From an uncultured Clostridia bacterium (GTDB lineage: Bacteria; Bacillota; Clostridia; Christensenellales; Aristaeellaceae): a DNA stretch of 14,380 bases. Positions 8,812 through 14,380 of the stretch are shown here, piece after piece. The position numbers and the translations under genes are program-made. The DNA is taken from positions 1 to 14,380 of the forward strand of contig CAMJXZ010000044.1 in NCBI GenBank assembly GCA_946409855.1, read 5' to 3'. The notes under the pieces were generated by a model, which saw only the letters and a program-made list of their open reading frames with translations, had not been told where the DNA came from and did no database searches. How positions within the stretch are numbered: position 1 is the first letter of the stretch; each line of letters begins with the position of its first letter.

Positions 8812-8884
8812 GTAGCGGCGGCACCTGGGCCGCCACTGGGGACGGATCATGCCATAAGACGGACGCCCATACCCGCAACCCCAG
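8812..8884 (-). repeat. 134-bp element family, copy 4, inverted and truncated
   Basis: The right terminal repeat (GTAGCGGCGGCACCTGGG) and about 50 bases of interior (GGCATGATCCGTCCCCAG on the - strand) are present; the left half is missing. Its end reads GCTACAAGGAAA on the - strand like copy 1, and a 97-base spacer related to the copy 1-2 spacer separates it from copy 3. The break at about 8884 is close to the start of the mini-palindrome array. Confidence 0.75.
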
Positions 8885-8911
8885 CCGACACATAACAAGG
8901 TGGCAAAGCCG

Positions 8912-9456
8912 CCCACTCACGGAGCGAAGCGAGAATTCATGCGCGAAGCGCTTTTCATGCCGCGAAGCGGCAATTCATGGCGAAGCCTATTCATTTACCC
9001 CCTATCCATGAATTGCGCTTTCAGCGCGTGAATTGCCTCCGGCATGAATCGTGCCTCCGGCACATGAATTGCGCCTTTGGCGCATGAATGGGCGGCCTCG
9101 CCGCCTATTCACGGAGCGAAGCGAGAATTCACGGCGAAGCCTGTTCCTTCAACCCTTATCCATGAATTGCGCTTTCAGCGCGTGAATTGCCTTCGGCATG
9201 AATTGTGCCTCCGGCACATGAATTGCGCCTTTGGCGCATGAATGGGCGGCTTCGCCGCCCATTCACGGAGCAAAGCGAGAATTCACGCGCGAAGCGAGAA
9301 TTCATGCCGTGAAACGACAATTCATGGCGAAGCCTATTCATTTACCCCTTATCCATGAATTGCGCTTTCAGCGCGTGAATTGCCTTCGGCATGAATTGTG
9401 CCTCCGGCACATGAATTGCGCCTTTGGCGCGTGAATGGGCGGCGGAGCCGCCCATT
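8912..9456. repeat. Array of about 25 mini-palindromes with 3-base loops
   Basis: Short perfect stems of 3 to 7 bp around a 3-base loop are joined by linkers such as AATTCATG or its reverse complement. Examples: GCGC-GAA-GCGC at 8941-8951, GCCGC-GAA-GCGGC at 8959-8971, GCGCT-TTC-AGCGC at 9015-9027, GTGCC-TCC-GGCAC at 9051-9063, GCGCC-TTT-GGCGC at 9071-9083, GGGCGGC-GGA-GCCGCCC at 9437-9453. The modules form a super-unit that recurs from CCATGAATTGCGCTTTCAGC at 9006, 9160 and 9353, with periods of 154 and 193. The difference is a 39-base block holding two modules. No gene is supported. The last palindrome lies just after the stop codon of the gene at 9460 and may serve as its 3' hairpin. Confidence 0.9.
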
Positions 9457-9459
9457 GAC

Positions 9460-10026
9460 TTAACCCCTGGGATCCTCCACCCGGAAGTCCTCCAGCCGGA
9501 TCTCCCCGGCCATTTCTCCGGGCGTCTTCCCGGTGTTGTCGTAAAGGTGCCCCCGGTTTTCGGGCATCGCCCCGAGCTTGTCCTTCAGGAACAGCGCCCG
9601 CTCCAGCAGGTCCGTATCGCCCCGGGCGGTGATGCGCCGGGTGATCTCCTCCGCCTCCGCCGTCAGGATGATGTAATACAGCTCCGCCCCGCGTCCGGCC
9701 GCCAGCGCCCGCACCCGGGGCAGCTCGTCTTCCACCACATAATCGATCACCACGTCCAGCCCCTCCCGGAGCGCCCGTTCCGCCGTGGCGATGATGCAGT
9801 CCCAGTTGAACCGCAGGATATCCTCCCACCGTACCCGGTCCGACGCCTGCCCGTCCACAAAGAAAGCGCCTTTGTCTTCCGGCTCCACAAAGCCCTGATG
9901 AAAATCATCCCCATGGATGACATACACCGTCTTCCCCTCCTGCCGGACCAGGTGCCTGGCGTACACGTCCGCGAATGTGGTCTTCCCGCACCCGCACGCC
10001 CCGGAGATCAGGATGATTCTGGCCAT
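9460..10026 (-). CDS. P-loop kinase-like / AAA-family NTPase, small
   Basis: A 188-residue protein with an N-terminal Walker A motif G-A-C-G-C-G-K-T at 9-16 (MARIILISGACGCGKTTF), followed by VYVIHGDDFHQGF at about 34-46. The GDDF motif resembles the substrate/metal site of small-molecule kinases such as the uridine kinase and chloramphenicol phosphotransferase-like group. A hydrophobic strand ending in acid (LDVVIDYVV) near 90 could be Walker B. An Arg-rich helix (EITRRITARGD) may be the lid. This suggests ATP-dependent phosphorylation of a small molecule; the substrate cannot be read from sequence. ATG 10026 has AGGAGG 11 bases upstream, a little far but the only candidate. It is monocistronic with its own promoter. 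Its stop codon directly abuts the mini-palindrome array. Confidence 0.72.
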   Translation of the reverse strand: MARIILISGACGCGKTTFADVYARHLVRQEGKTVYVIHGDDFHQGFVEPEDKGAFFVDGQASDRVRWEDILRFNWDCIIATAERALREGLDVVIDYVVEDELPRVRALAAGRGAELYYIILTAEAEEITRRITARGDTDLLERALFLKDKLGAMPENRGHLYDNTGKTPGEMAGEIRLEDFRVEDPRG

Positions 10027-10070
10027 AATCGATGATCCCTCCTGCCTTCCATACTGCCTGTCTTTTCCCG

Positions 10071-10099
10071 ATCATACCAGAAAAAAAGCGGTTCCGCAA
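10071..10099 (-). promoter_or_regulatory. Promoter of the P-loop kinase-like gene
   Basis: On the - strand, TTGCGG (10099-10094) and TATGAT (10076-10071) are spaced by 17 bases. The spacer contains a run of seven T. Transcription would start near 10064, leaving a leader of about 38 nt with the AGGAGG site. The -10 matches five of six consensus bases, the -35 three of six. Confidence 0.5.
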
Positions 10100-10135
10100 T
10101 CCCCGCCGCCATCCGCCCGTCCTCCCCGGACAGAT

Positions 10136-10172
10136 GAAACCGCCTGCCGGCCAGTGGCTGACAGACGGTTTC
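10136..10172 (-). terminator. Hairpin after the peptidoglycan-binding protein gene
   Basis: GAAACCGCCTGCC at 10136-10148 pairs with GACAGACGGTTTC at 10160-10172 over 13 bp with two G-T wobbles, around an 11-base loop. It lies 17 bases after the stop codon of the gene at 10189. The tail on the - strand (ATCTGTCC) is not U-rich, so it may be a weak terminator or an mRNA-end stabiliser. Confidence 0.55.
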
Positions 10173-10188
10173 TTATGTGTTCGTTATT

Positions 10189-11340
10189 TTACGGCAGACT
10201 GTTCAGACTGCCCCCGCGGGCGTAATAGGCCTCCAGCATCGCCCTGGCGACGCCCAGGGTCACATAATCGCGCTGTTCCCAGCCGTAATCCCGCTGGAAG
10301 GCTTTGACCGCCCGTTCGGTGCCCTCGCCGTACATCCCGTCGATGCTGCTGTTGTAATAGCCCAGCCTCTTCAGGCAGGTCTGCACCCAGCGGGCGCCGA
10401 CGGTCACATGGGGGATGTTGTTCCGCAGGTTGGAGACGATCAGGTCCATGCTGCCCGCGGAGCCGCCCCACATGATGGAGTTCATGGCATTGTAGATGCC
10501 GCCGACGTAGACCGGCACCGGGCTGCCGCCCAGGGCGCGGACCAGCTCGTCGATGACATTCTGATCCACCCGGCCGGAATGGCTGCCGTAGCCCCGGCTG
10601 CGCATGAAGGAGCGGATTTCGGAAACGGTGTGGTCGCCCAGCCTGCCGGTGCAGTCCCAGTTGTCTCCCTGATACCAGCGGCCGGTGGCCTTCATCTGCA
10701 CCTGCACCCAGTAAATGACCATGTTCATGTCCCCGTCGCCGTAGCTGCGGCCGCCCAGAGAAGGTACGCCCATGTCGTACTCGCCGTTCCCGTTCCGACC
10801 GCCGGAAACCATGCCCTCGCACGTCCGGCCGGTGTTGCCCGTGCCGGTGTCGGTGGTCTGCCCGGGCTTGCTGGCGGAAACCGAACAGTTGTTCTTCCCG
10901 CTGATCCGCCACTGGGGGTAGCGGGTCCAACTGACGAACCGGTCCAGCGTCCAGGAGTCCGTCATTTCCTGGGCGGTATAGGGCACCACCCGGACCTTGT
11001 ACACCCCGCTGCGGCTGAACGACAGGCTGAAACTGCCGCCGTTAAAGGTTTTGTCCCAGTCGGTGACGGTGGTGGAACCGGTGGGCGAGGTCACGTAAAA
11101 GTGGTATTTGCCCCACTCCTCTTCTTCCCCCGTCAGCCCGTCGATCAGATGGGTGTAGCTCAGTTCCTGGCAGGTGCCCTCCGTCTGGCTGAAGGAAACC
11201 GAAGCCTGCCCGTACGCTTCCACGTAGAATACAACCGTTTCCCCCGCGGACCCGCTGGTCGCGTTCCTGTCCGCCAGCGCCGCGGTCGTGCCGAGCAGCA
11301 GCGTCAGCGTCAGCAGGATGCTGATCCATTTGCGTAACAT
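10189..11340 (-). CDS. Secreted protein with peptidoglycan-binding domain
   Basis: A 383-residue exported protein. Residues 1-23 are a signal peptide (WISILLTLTLLLGTTAALA, cut before DRNAT). Residues about 30-155 look like a beta-sandwich (VVFYVEAYGQASVSF, GVYKVRVVPYTA). A Gly/Thr-rich linker follows (about 158-200). Residues about 205-270 may be a degenerate peptidoglycan-binding repeat (VIYWVQVQMKATGRWY, then TVSEIRSFMRSRGYGS). Residues about 315-372 are a clear PG_binding_1-type domain (WVQTCLKRLGYYNSSIDGMY, then GEGTERAVKAFQRDYG). No hydrolase domain is visible, so it may be a cell-wall-attached binding or structural protein. ATG 11340 is used because AAGGAGG lies seven bases upstream; an in-frame ATG at 11358 has no ribosome binding site. 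It is transcribed away from the AT-rich island and followed by the hairpin at 10136-10172. Confidence 0.8.
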   Translation of the reverse strand: MLRKWISILLTLTLLLGTTAALADRNATSGSAGETVVFYVEAYGQASVSFSQTEGTCQELSYTHLIDGLTGEEEEWGKYHFYVTSPTGSTTVTDWDKTFNGGSFSLSFSRSGVYKVRVVPYTAQEMTDSWTLDRFVSWTRYPQWRISGKNNCSVSASKPGQTTDTGTGNTGRTCEGMVSGGRNGNGEYDMGVPSLGGRSYGDGDMNMVIYWVQVQMKATGRWYQGDNWDCTGRLGDHTVSEIRSFMRSRGYGSHSGRVDQNVIDELVRALGGSPVPVYVGGIYNAMNSIMWGGSAGSMDLIVSNLRNNIPHVTVGARWVQTCLKRLGYYNSSIDGMYGEGTERAVKAFQRDYGWEQRDYVTLGVARAMLEAYYARGGSLNSLP

Positions 11341-11643
11341 AGATAATGCCTCCTTCATGTTTTAGGCATTAGAATCTTTCAGTCATAATTTCTAATCGTA
11401 TCGATATACAATAGCGTTTTTACAATAATGCAAAAAAGATGATCAGATGATCCATTTATGTTGTGAATCGTTCCAATTAATTCATAATACAAATAAACAA
11501 AACCATTGTAATTTTTGAACGTGATCAGTCCACATATAATACGAGAACTGATCACGCTCTGTAGTAAAATCATCCATTGAATATGGATATCTTGATGTAA
11601 TCTTACAGGATTTTTTCTCTATCAGTAAAACAATATATTGGGA
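11341..11643. other. AT-rich intergenic region with a perfect inverted repeat
   Basis: No gene is supported. The region is clearly more AT-rich than the genes on either side. It should hold the promoter of the gene at 10189-11340, but no confident -35/-10 pair was found. It contains the inverted repeat at 11520-11556 and a small ATCCAT-ATTCA-ATGGAT hairpin at 11568-11584. A 64-codon - strand frame (11379-11573) has no ribosome binding site and is probably chance. Confidence 0.6.
11520..11556. promoter_or_regulatory. Perfect 10-bp inverted repeat around a TATAAT box
   Basis: CGTGATCAGT at 11520-11529 and ACTGATCACG at 11547-11556 are perfect inverted copies separated by 17 bases. The spacer contains TATAAT (11535-11540) on the + strand. 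This geometry fits an operator for a dimeric regulator over a promoter, but the -35 on the + strand (TTTTTG at 11512-11517) is poor. The left GATCAG also recurs at 11432. A structural hairpin is the alternative. Confidence 0.5.
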
Positions 11644-11724
11644 TTAGTTTGCCCAAAAGACAAACCAGCCAATGCCGCCGCCCAGCAGGCAGCCCCCGAT
11701 AAAGGAAGTCATCAGTGACCACAT
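11644..11724 (-). CDS. 26-residue glycine-rich membrane micropeptide, copy A
   Basis: Encodes a 26-residue hydrophobic peptide: MWSLMTSFIGGCLLGGGIG then WFVFWAN. It should span a membrane once. The glycines at 10, 11, 15, 16, 17 and 19 form a glycine-zipper-like face, one cysteine is at 12, tryptophans are at 2, 20 and 24, and there is no charged residue. AAAGGTGGTG lies a few bases before the ATG. Copy B (11803-11883) encodes exactly the same peptide with five synonymous base differences, which shows the frame is under protein-level selection. Function is unknown. Options are a leaderless bacteriocin-like peptide, a type I toxin, or a small membrane protein subunit; lack of positive charge argues against a typical bacteriocin. 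It is downstream of copy B, 78 bases apart, probably on one transcript. Confidence 0.8.
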   Translation of the reverse strand: MWSLMTSFIGGCLLGGGIGWFVFWAN

Positions 11725-11802
11725 AGTTTCACCACCTTTCTTTCATATACGGAATGATTAGTCATTAGCGATAAAAGAACAAGCTGGCCGAAACCGCAAA
11801 TC

Positions 11803-11883
11803 TTAATTTGCCCAGAAGACAAACCAGCCAATACCGCCGCCCAGCAGGCAGCCCCCGATAAAGGAAGTCATCAACGACCACAT
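11803..11883 (-). CDS. 26-residue glycine-rich membrane micropeptide, copy B
   Basis: Same 26-residue peptide as copy A. Codon differences are TCG/TCA (Ser3), TTG/CTG (Leu4), GGT/GGC (Gly17), TTC/TTT (Phe23) and AAT/AAC (Asn26), all silent. The ribosome binding site AGGTGGTGAAATT is nearly identical to that of copy A, so leader and gene were duplicated together. The frame stays open upstream to about 12045, but the internal ATG with its Shine-Dalgarno sequence and the match to copy A fix the start at 11883. It is the first gene after the degV operon terminator, so its promoter should lie between 11884 and 11989, where I see no convincing box pair. Confidence 0.82.
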   Translation of the reverse strand: MWSLMTSFIGGCLLGGGIGWFVFWAN

Positions 11884-11989
11884 AATTTCACCACCTTCCT
11901 TTAATTGTTTCGGTATATTCAATAATAAACCGATCACATTACAGAACAGCGTTCTTTCCGTTTTATCCGCCAAAAAAATAATTCCATGC

Positions 11990-12018
11990 AAAAAAGACAC
12001 CCGGAAAATCCGGATGTC
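11990..12018 (-). terminator. Intrinsic terminator of the degV operon
   Basis: On the - strand, GACATCCGG (12018-12010) pairs with CCGGGTGTC (12004-11996) over nine bases with one T-G wobble and a 5-base loop ATTTT, followed by TTTTTT (11995-11990). It stands 60 bases after the degV stop codon, and separates that operon from the micropeptide genes. Confidence 0.9.
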
Positions 12019-12078
12019 TGAAGAAGCATATAAGATTCTGATCAAACGAAGGTTCTGACCAAGCGGAAAACAGATTCC

Positions 12079-12903
12079 TCAGTAGGAAACGATCAGCCCG
12101 CTCCGTTCGGCGTAGTAGCTGTCCAGCCCGCGGGTGGGGTAGATCTGGATGGGGGCGTCCGGCCAGCGGGCCAGGACCAGGTCCCGGAAGGTGGCGGCCA
12201 GCTTTTCGTTCAGGCAGTGGCTGACGCTCACCAGGGTGCCCCGGAAGCCTTCCTTCGCCATGATCTCCACCATGGCCTGCAGGGTGCGGCTGTCCCCCCG
12301 GAGCTTTTCGCGGATCTCGATGATCCCGTCGGGGCTGCCGGCGCCGATGACCCGGATGTTGAGCTTCCCGGCCAGGAAGCCCGCCAGGCGGCTGACGCGG
12401 CCGTTGTTGACAAGGTTGCGGAACGAGCAGAGGGTGAACAGGGTATGGATGCTGCCGGCCATCTGCCGCAGGACCTCAGCGACCTTTTCCATCGGGAACT
12501 TCTCCAGGATCAGCGCGGCGGCGCGGTGCGCCATCATCCCCAGCTTCGGGCCTGTGGACAGGGAATCGATGATCTCGATCTGCTTTTCCGGGTGGGCTTC
12601 CAGCACCATTTCCCGGGCCGTCATCGCGCTGTTGAAGGAGCCGGAAAGGTTTGAGGAAATGGTCAGCGCGACGGTCTTTTCCGCGCGCAGGAAGATCTGG
12701 TACCATTCCTGCGGGGAAGGGCAGGAGGTCCTGGAGACGGTGCTTTTCTCCATCGCCGCCACCAGTTTTTCCACATCCAGGTCCGGGGTATCCACAAAGT
12801 CCGTATCATCCACGCGGATCACGAAGGGAACGGAATCAAAGGGGACTTCCAGGTCCCACGATTTCAGCTCGCAGCTGGAATCGGTAATGATCTGCCAGTT
12901 CAG
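12079..12903 (-). CDS. DegV-family fatty-acid-binding protein (FakB-like), non-ATG start
   Basis: DegV/FakB proteins bind a fatty acid and, in characterised Firmicutes, present it to the FakA kinase for acyl-phosphate formation. About 274 residues, normal length. Visible motifs: NWQIITDSSCEL at the N-terminus (the TDSS loop binds the carboxylate), TSCPSP near 59-64, ISSNLSGSFNSA near 82-93, and LVNNGRVSRLAGFLAGKLNI in the second lobe. The first GTG or ATG in frame would start at 12822 and lose the TDSS strand, so the true start must be upstream. An in-frame TGA at 12915-12913 limits it to ATT (12906-12904) or CTG (12903-12901). CTG gives MNWQIITDSS, the usual family N-terminus; ATT sits better, nine bases from AAAGGAAG. 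A one-base error in the sequence is also possible. It follows the deacetylase by about 35 bases and ends the operon. Confidence 0.85.
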   Translation of the reverse strand: MNWQIITDSSCELKSWDLEVPFDSVPFVIRVDDTDFVDTPDLDVEKLVAAMEKSTVSRTSCPSPQEWYQIFLRAEKTVALTISSNLSGSFNSAMTAREMVLEAHPEKQIEIIDSLSTGPKLGMMAHRAAALILEKFPMEKVAEVLRQMAGSIHTLFTLCSFRNLVNNGRVSRLAGFLAGKLNIRVIGAGSPDGIIEIREKLRGDSRTLQAMVEIMAKEGFRGTLVSVSHCLNEKLAATFRDLVLARWPDAPIQIYPTRGLDSYYAERSGLIVSY

Positions 12904-12938
12904 AATAACACATCACTTCCTTTCAGGCGTTGCTCCTG

Positions 12939-13772
12939 TCAGGCGTCCAGGCGGACCGTCTCCCCCGGCCCGGCGCAGACGGTCCGGCCGTTTTCCTCCA
13001 GCCAGACCGCGCGGGCGGACGGGTTGTACACCCGGGCATGATCAGCGGAGAAGACCAGCCTGCGGAAGGCATCCGCATAGGTGCAGATGTCGATATTGGT
13101 GGCGTACCAGATATCCTCCCGGCCGGCCAGCCGGTCCCCCAGCTGTTCGAAGCGGTCGAAATTGTGATTCGCTTCGAATTCGTAGGCGTGGCCCCAGATG
13201 TAGAACAGCCGGGCATTGCCCATGGGATGGGGCGTTAAGAAGGTATCAATCAGATCAAACAGCGCCGGATCGTCGTGATGGCAGGTCGGGTGCAGGGTCA
13301 GCCAGTTCTGCGGCAGGTCAAAGGAATGGGTGCTGGACACCGTGCGGCAGTAGCGGATCCCGCAAGACCCGAGCAGCTGCGCGGTGCGGCCGTCGTAGGT
13401 GCCGTAGGGGTACGCCATGCCCTGCACCAGGGTGCCGAACTGCGCTTCCAGGTTGAGCCGGTCCTGCAGCGTTTCCCGCAGGATGCCGGCGTCGTCCAGC
13501 TCCGGCAGGGAGGCGTGGGTCAGGCAGTGGGCGGCGATCTCGTGGCCGGAGGCCGGGTACAGGGCCTGCGCCGCCTCCAGCGAAAGCCTCCGGTGGATCT
13601 GCCCGGCGGGCCACGTAAAGCCCGGCGCGGCCCACAGGCCGGAGTTCAGGTTGAAGGTGCCCTTCAGGCCCCTTTCGTTCATCAGGCGGATCAGCTCAAT
13701 ATCCTGCTCCACCCCGTCGTCATAGCTGAAGGTGAGGGCGTTTTTCAGCCCTCCCGGAAACCGAAGTTTCAT
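12939..13772 (-). CDS. Polysaccharide deacetylase (CE4 / NodB homology domain)
   Basis: Carbohydrate esterase family 4 enzymes remove N- or O-acetyl groups from polymers such as peptidoglycan, chitin or xylan. The 277-residue protein shows TFSYDDG at 14-20 (catalytic base and metal Asp, D18/D19), HCLTH with His82 and His86 as metal ligands, and MAYPYGTYD near 119-127 (motif 3). There is no signal peptide, so it may act in the cytoplasm on imported oligosaccharides rather than on the wall. That fits its place between a GH94 phosphorylase, also a cytoplasmic sugar enzyme, and degV. ATG 13772 is supported by AAAGGAG about six bases upstream. It starts 36 bases after the GH94 stop codon, indicating one operon. 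The exact substrate is not readable. Confidence 0.83.
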   Translation of the reverse strand: MKLRFPGGLKNALTFSYDDGVEQDIELIRLMNERGLKGTFNLNSGLWAAPGFTWPAGQIHRRLSLEAAQALYPASGHEIAAHCLTHASLPELDDAGILRETLQDRLNLEAQFGTLVQGMAYPYGTYDGRTAQLLGSCGIRYCRTVSSTHSFDLPQNWLTLHPTCHHDDPALFDLIDTFLTPHPMGNARLFYIWGHAYEFEANHNFDRFEQLGDRLAGREDIWYATNIDICTYADAFRRLVFSADHARVYNPSARAVWLEENGRTVCAGPGETVRLDA

Positions 13773-13808
13773 GGTACGCTCCTTTAGTGCCGGTCCGGTG
13801 ATCGGGGA

Positions 13809-14380
13809 TTACCGGATCTCCACCTCGACATGATAGGTCTTTCCTTCGCCGTCCGGCACGCGGACCGTCTGGCCTTCGATGGGCTGGCCGTCCACGCAGA
13901 CAGAGATCCTGCCCTTTTCGCCGCCGGCCAGGTTCTTCATATGGATCTCAAAGGTGTTGCCCCGGAACTCGCGATGCACGGACATTTCTTTGATGCACGC
14001 GGGCAGGCAGGGATCCATCGTCAGACCGGAGAACGCGGGCTTGATGCCCAGGATGGCCTGGGAAATGGCGTAGAAGTTCCAGGCGGAGGTGCCGGTCAGC
14101 CAGCTGTTGCGGGCCTCGCCGGGGGTCGCGGCGTCCCGGCCGTTGATGGTCTGCGCGTAGACGTAGGGCTCCACGCGGTGCAGCTTCTGGTCCTGAATAT
14201 AGGCCGGCGCGATGCGGCAGTACAGGTCAAAGGCGCGGTCGCCGTGGCCCAGCACGGTTTCGCCGATCATGATCCAGGGGTTGTTATGGCAGAAGATGGA
14301 GCCGTTTTCCTTGTATCCCGGCGGGTAGGAGGAAATCTCGCCCAGGTTCAGCCGGTAGGTGGTGTAGCTGGGCCAGTTCA
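13809..14380 (-). CDS. GH94 glycoside phosphorylase, C-terminal part (cut by window)
   Basis: About 190 C-terminal residues of a glycoside hydrolase family 94 enzyme (cellobiose, chitobiose or cellodextrin phosphorylase type). These enzymes split a beta-glycosidic bond with phosphate to yield a sugar 1-phosphate, saving ATP. Recognisable stretches are NGSIFCHNNPWIMIGE, VEPYVYAQTINGRDA, GEARNSWLTGTSAWN and ILGIKPAFSGLTMDPCLP, the end of the (alpha/alpha)6 barrel, followed by the C-terminal beta domain (FRGNTFEIHMKN). The catalytic Asp and most substrate-binding residues lie beyond the right edge, so the substrate cannot be given. It heads the visible part of the operon with the deacetylase and degV. 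Confidence 0.87.
   Translation of the reverse strand, partial: NWPSYTTYRLNLGEISSYPPGYKENGSIFCHNNPWIMIGETVLGHGDRAFDLYCRIAPAYIQDQKLHRVEPYVYAQTINGRDAATPGEARNSWLTGTSAWNFYAISQAILGIKPAFSGLTMDPCLPACIKEMSVHREFRGNTFEIHMKNLAGGEKGRISVCVDGQPIEGQTVRVPDGEGKTYHVEVEIR

Noticed and set aside
8617..8920. Frame encoding RPQWRPRCRRYK-type peptide, also found at 6148-6360
   Set aside because: It is the 134-bp element read in one frame. The similarity is explained by the DNA repeat, and ends and frames are not kept between copies.
8912..9456. CRISPR array
   Set aside because: The constant part is only about 8 bases, the palindromes vary in length, super-units are near-identical, and no cas gene is present.
10081..10098. 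Short GCGG-AA-CCGC stem followed by T7 on the - strand as a terminator
   Set aside because: The stem is only four pairs with a two-base loop; the same bases fit better as the -35 region and spacer of the promoter at 10071-10099.
10177..11337. 386-codon + strand frame opposite the peptidoglycan-binding protein
   Set aside because: Antisense to a gene with signal peptide, ribosome binding site and a recognised domain; low-complexity translation.
11379..11573. 64-codon - strand frame in the AT-rich island
   Set aside because: No ribosome binding site, crosses the inverted repeat and a hairpin, and matches nothing recognisable.
12149..13456. Long + strand frame opposite degV and the deacetylase
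   Set aside because: Runs antisense across two well-supported genes, with Arg/Pro/Gly-rich composition typical of a shadow frame.

Overview
The window looks like a chromosomal segment of a high-GC, Gram-positive-type bacterium, most likely an uncultured gut or rumen member of the Clostridia. The basis is strong AGGAGG-type ribosome binding sites, MurC, LepA and DegV of Firmicutes type, a secreted DUF6273/coiled-coil protein, and a GH94 phosphorylase next to a CE4 deacetylase. Genus cannot be assigned from sequence alone. No rRNA, tRNA, transposase, integrase, phage or CRISPR genes were found.

Left part (1-5900, + strand): a promoter at 116-145 starts a run of murC (cell wall), lepA/EF4 (translation), a CvpA-family membrane protein and a cytoplasmic class 3 lipase-like hydrolase, closed by a clear intrinsic terminator at 5851-5895. 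Between lepA and cvpA lies about 190 bp of simple repeats: four 15-bp units, then fourteen consecutive 7-bp units with G-quadruplex potential on the - strand.

Middle (5900-9460): a repeat-rich region. A block of two 134-bp elements with terminal inverted repeats lies at 6170-6560. A homologous block in opposite orientation lies at 8554-8884. Together they bracket one - strand gene with its own promoter and a roughly 200-nt leader; it encodes a secreted coiled-coil/DUF6273 protein. Immediately right of the second block is a 540-bp array of about 25 mini-palindromes, each with a 3-base loop, joined by ATGAATT-type linkers.

Right part (9460-14380, all - strand): a P-loop kinase-like protein with its own promoter, a secreted peptidoglycan-binding-domain protein, and an AT-rich island. 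The island carries two tandem genes for an identical 26-residue glycine-rich membrane peptide, whose copies differ at five bases, all synonymous. Beyond it lies an operon, read from the right edge: the C-terminal part of a GH94 glycoside phosphorylase, a CE4 polysaccharide deacetylase, and a DegV/FakB fatty-acid-binding protein that appears to start at a non-ATG codon. That operon ends at a terminator at 11990-12018.

Most likely to be undescribed: the duplicated micro-peptide, the inverted element block around the DUF6273 gene, and the mini-hairpin array.
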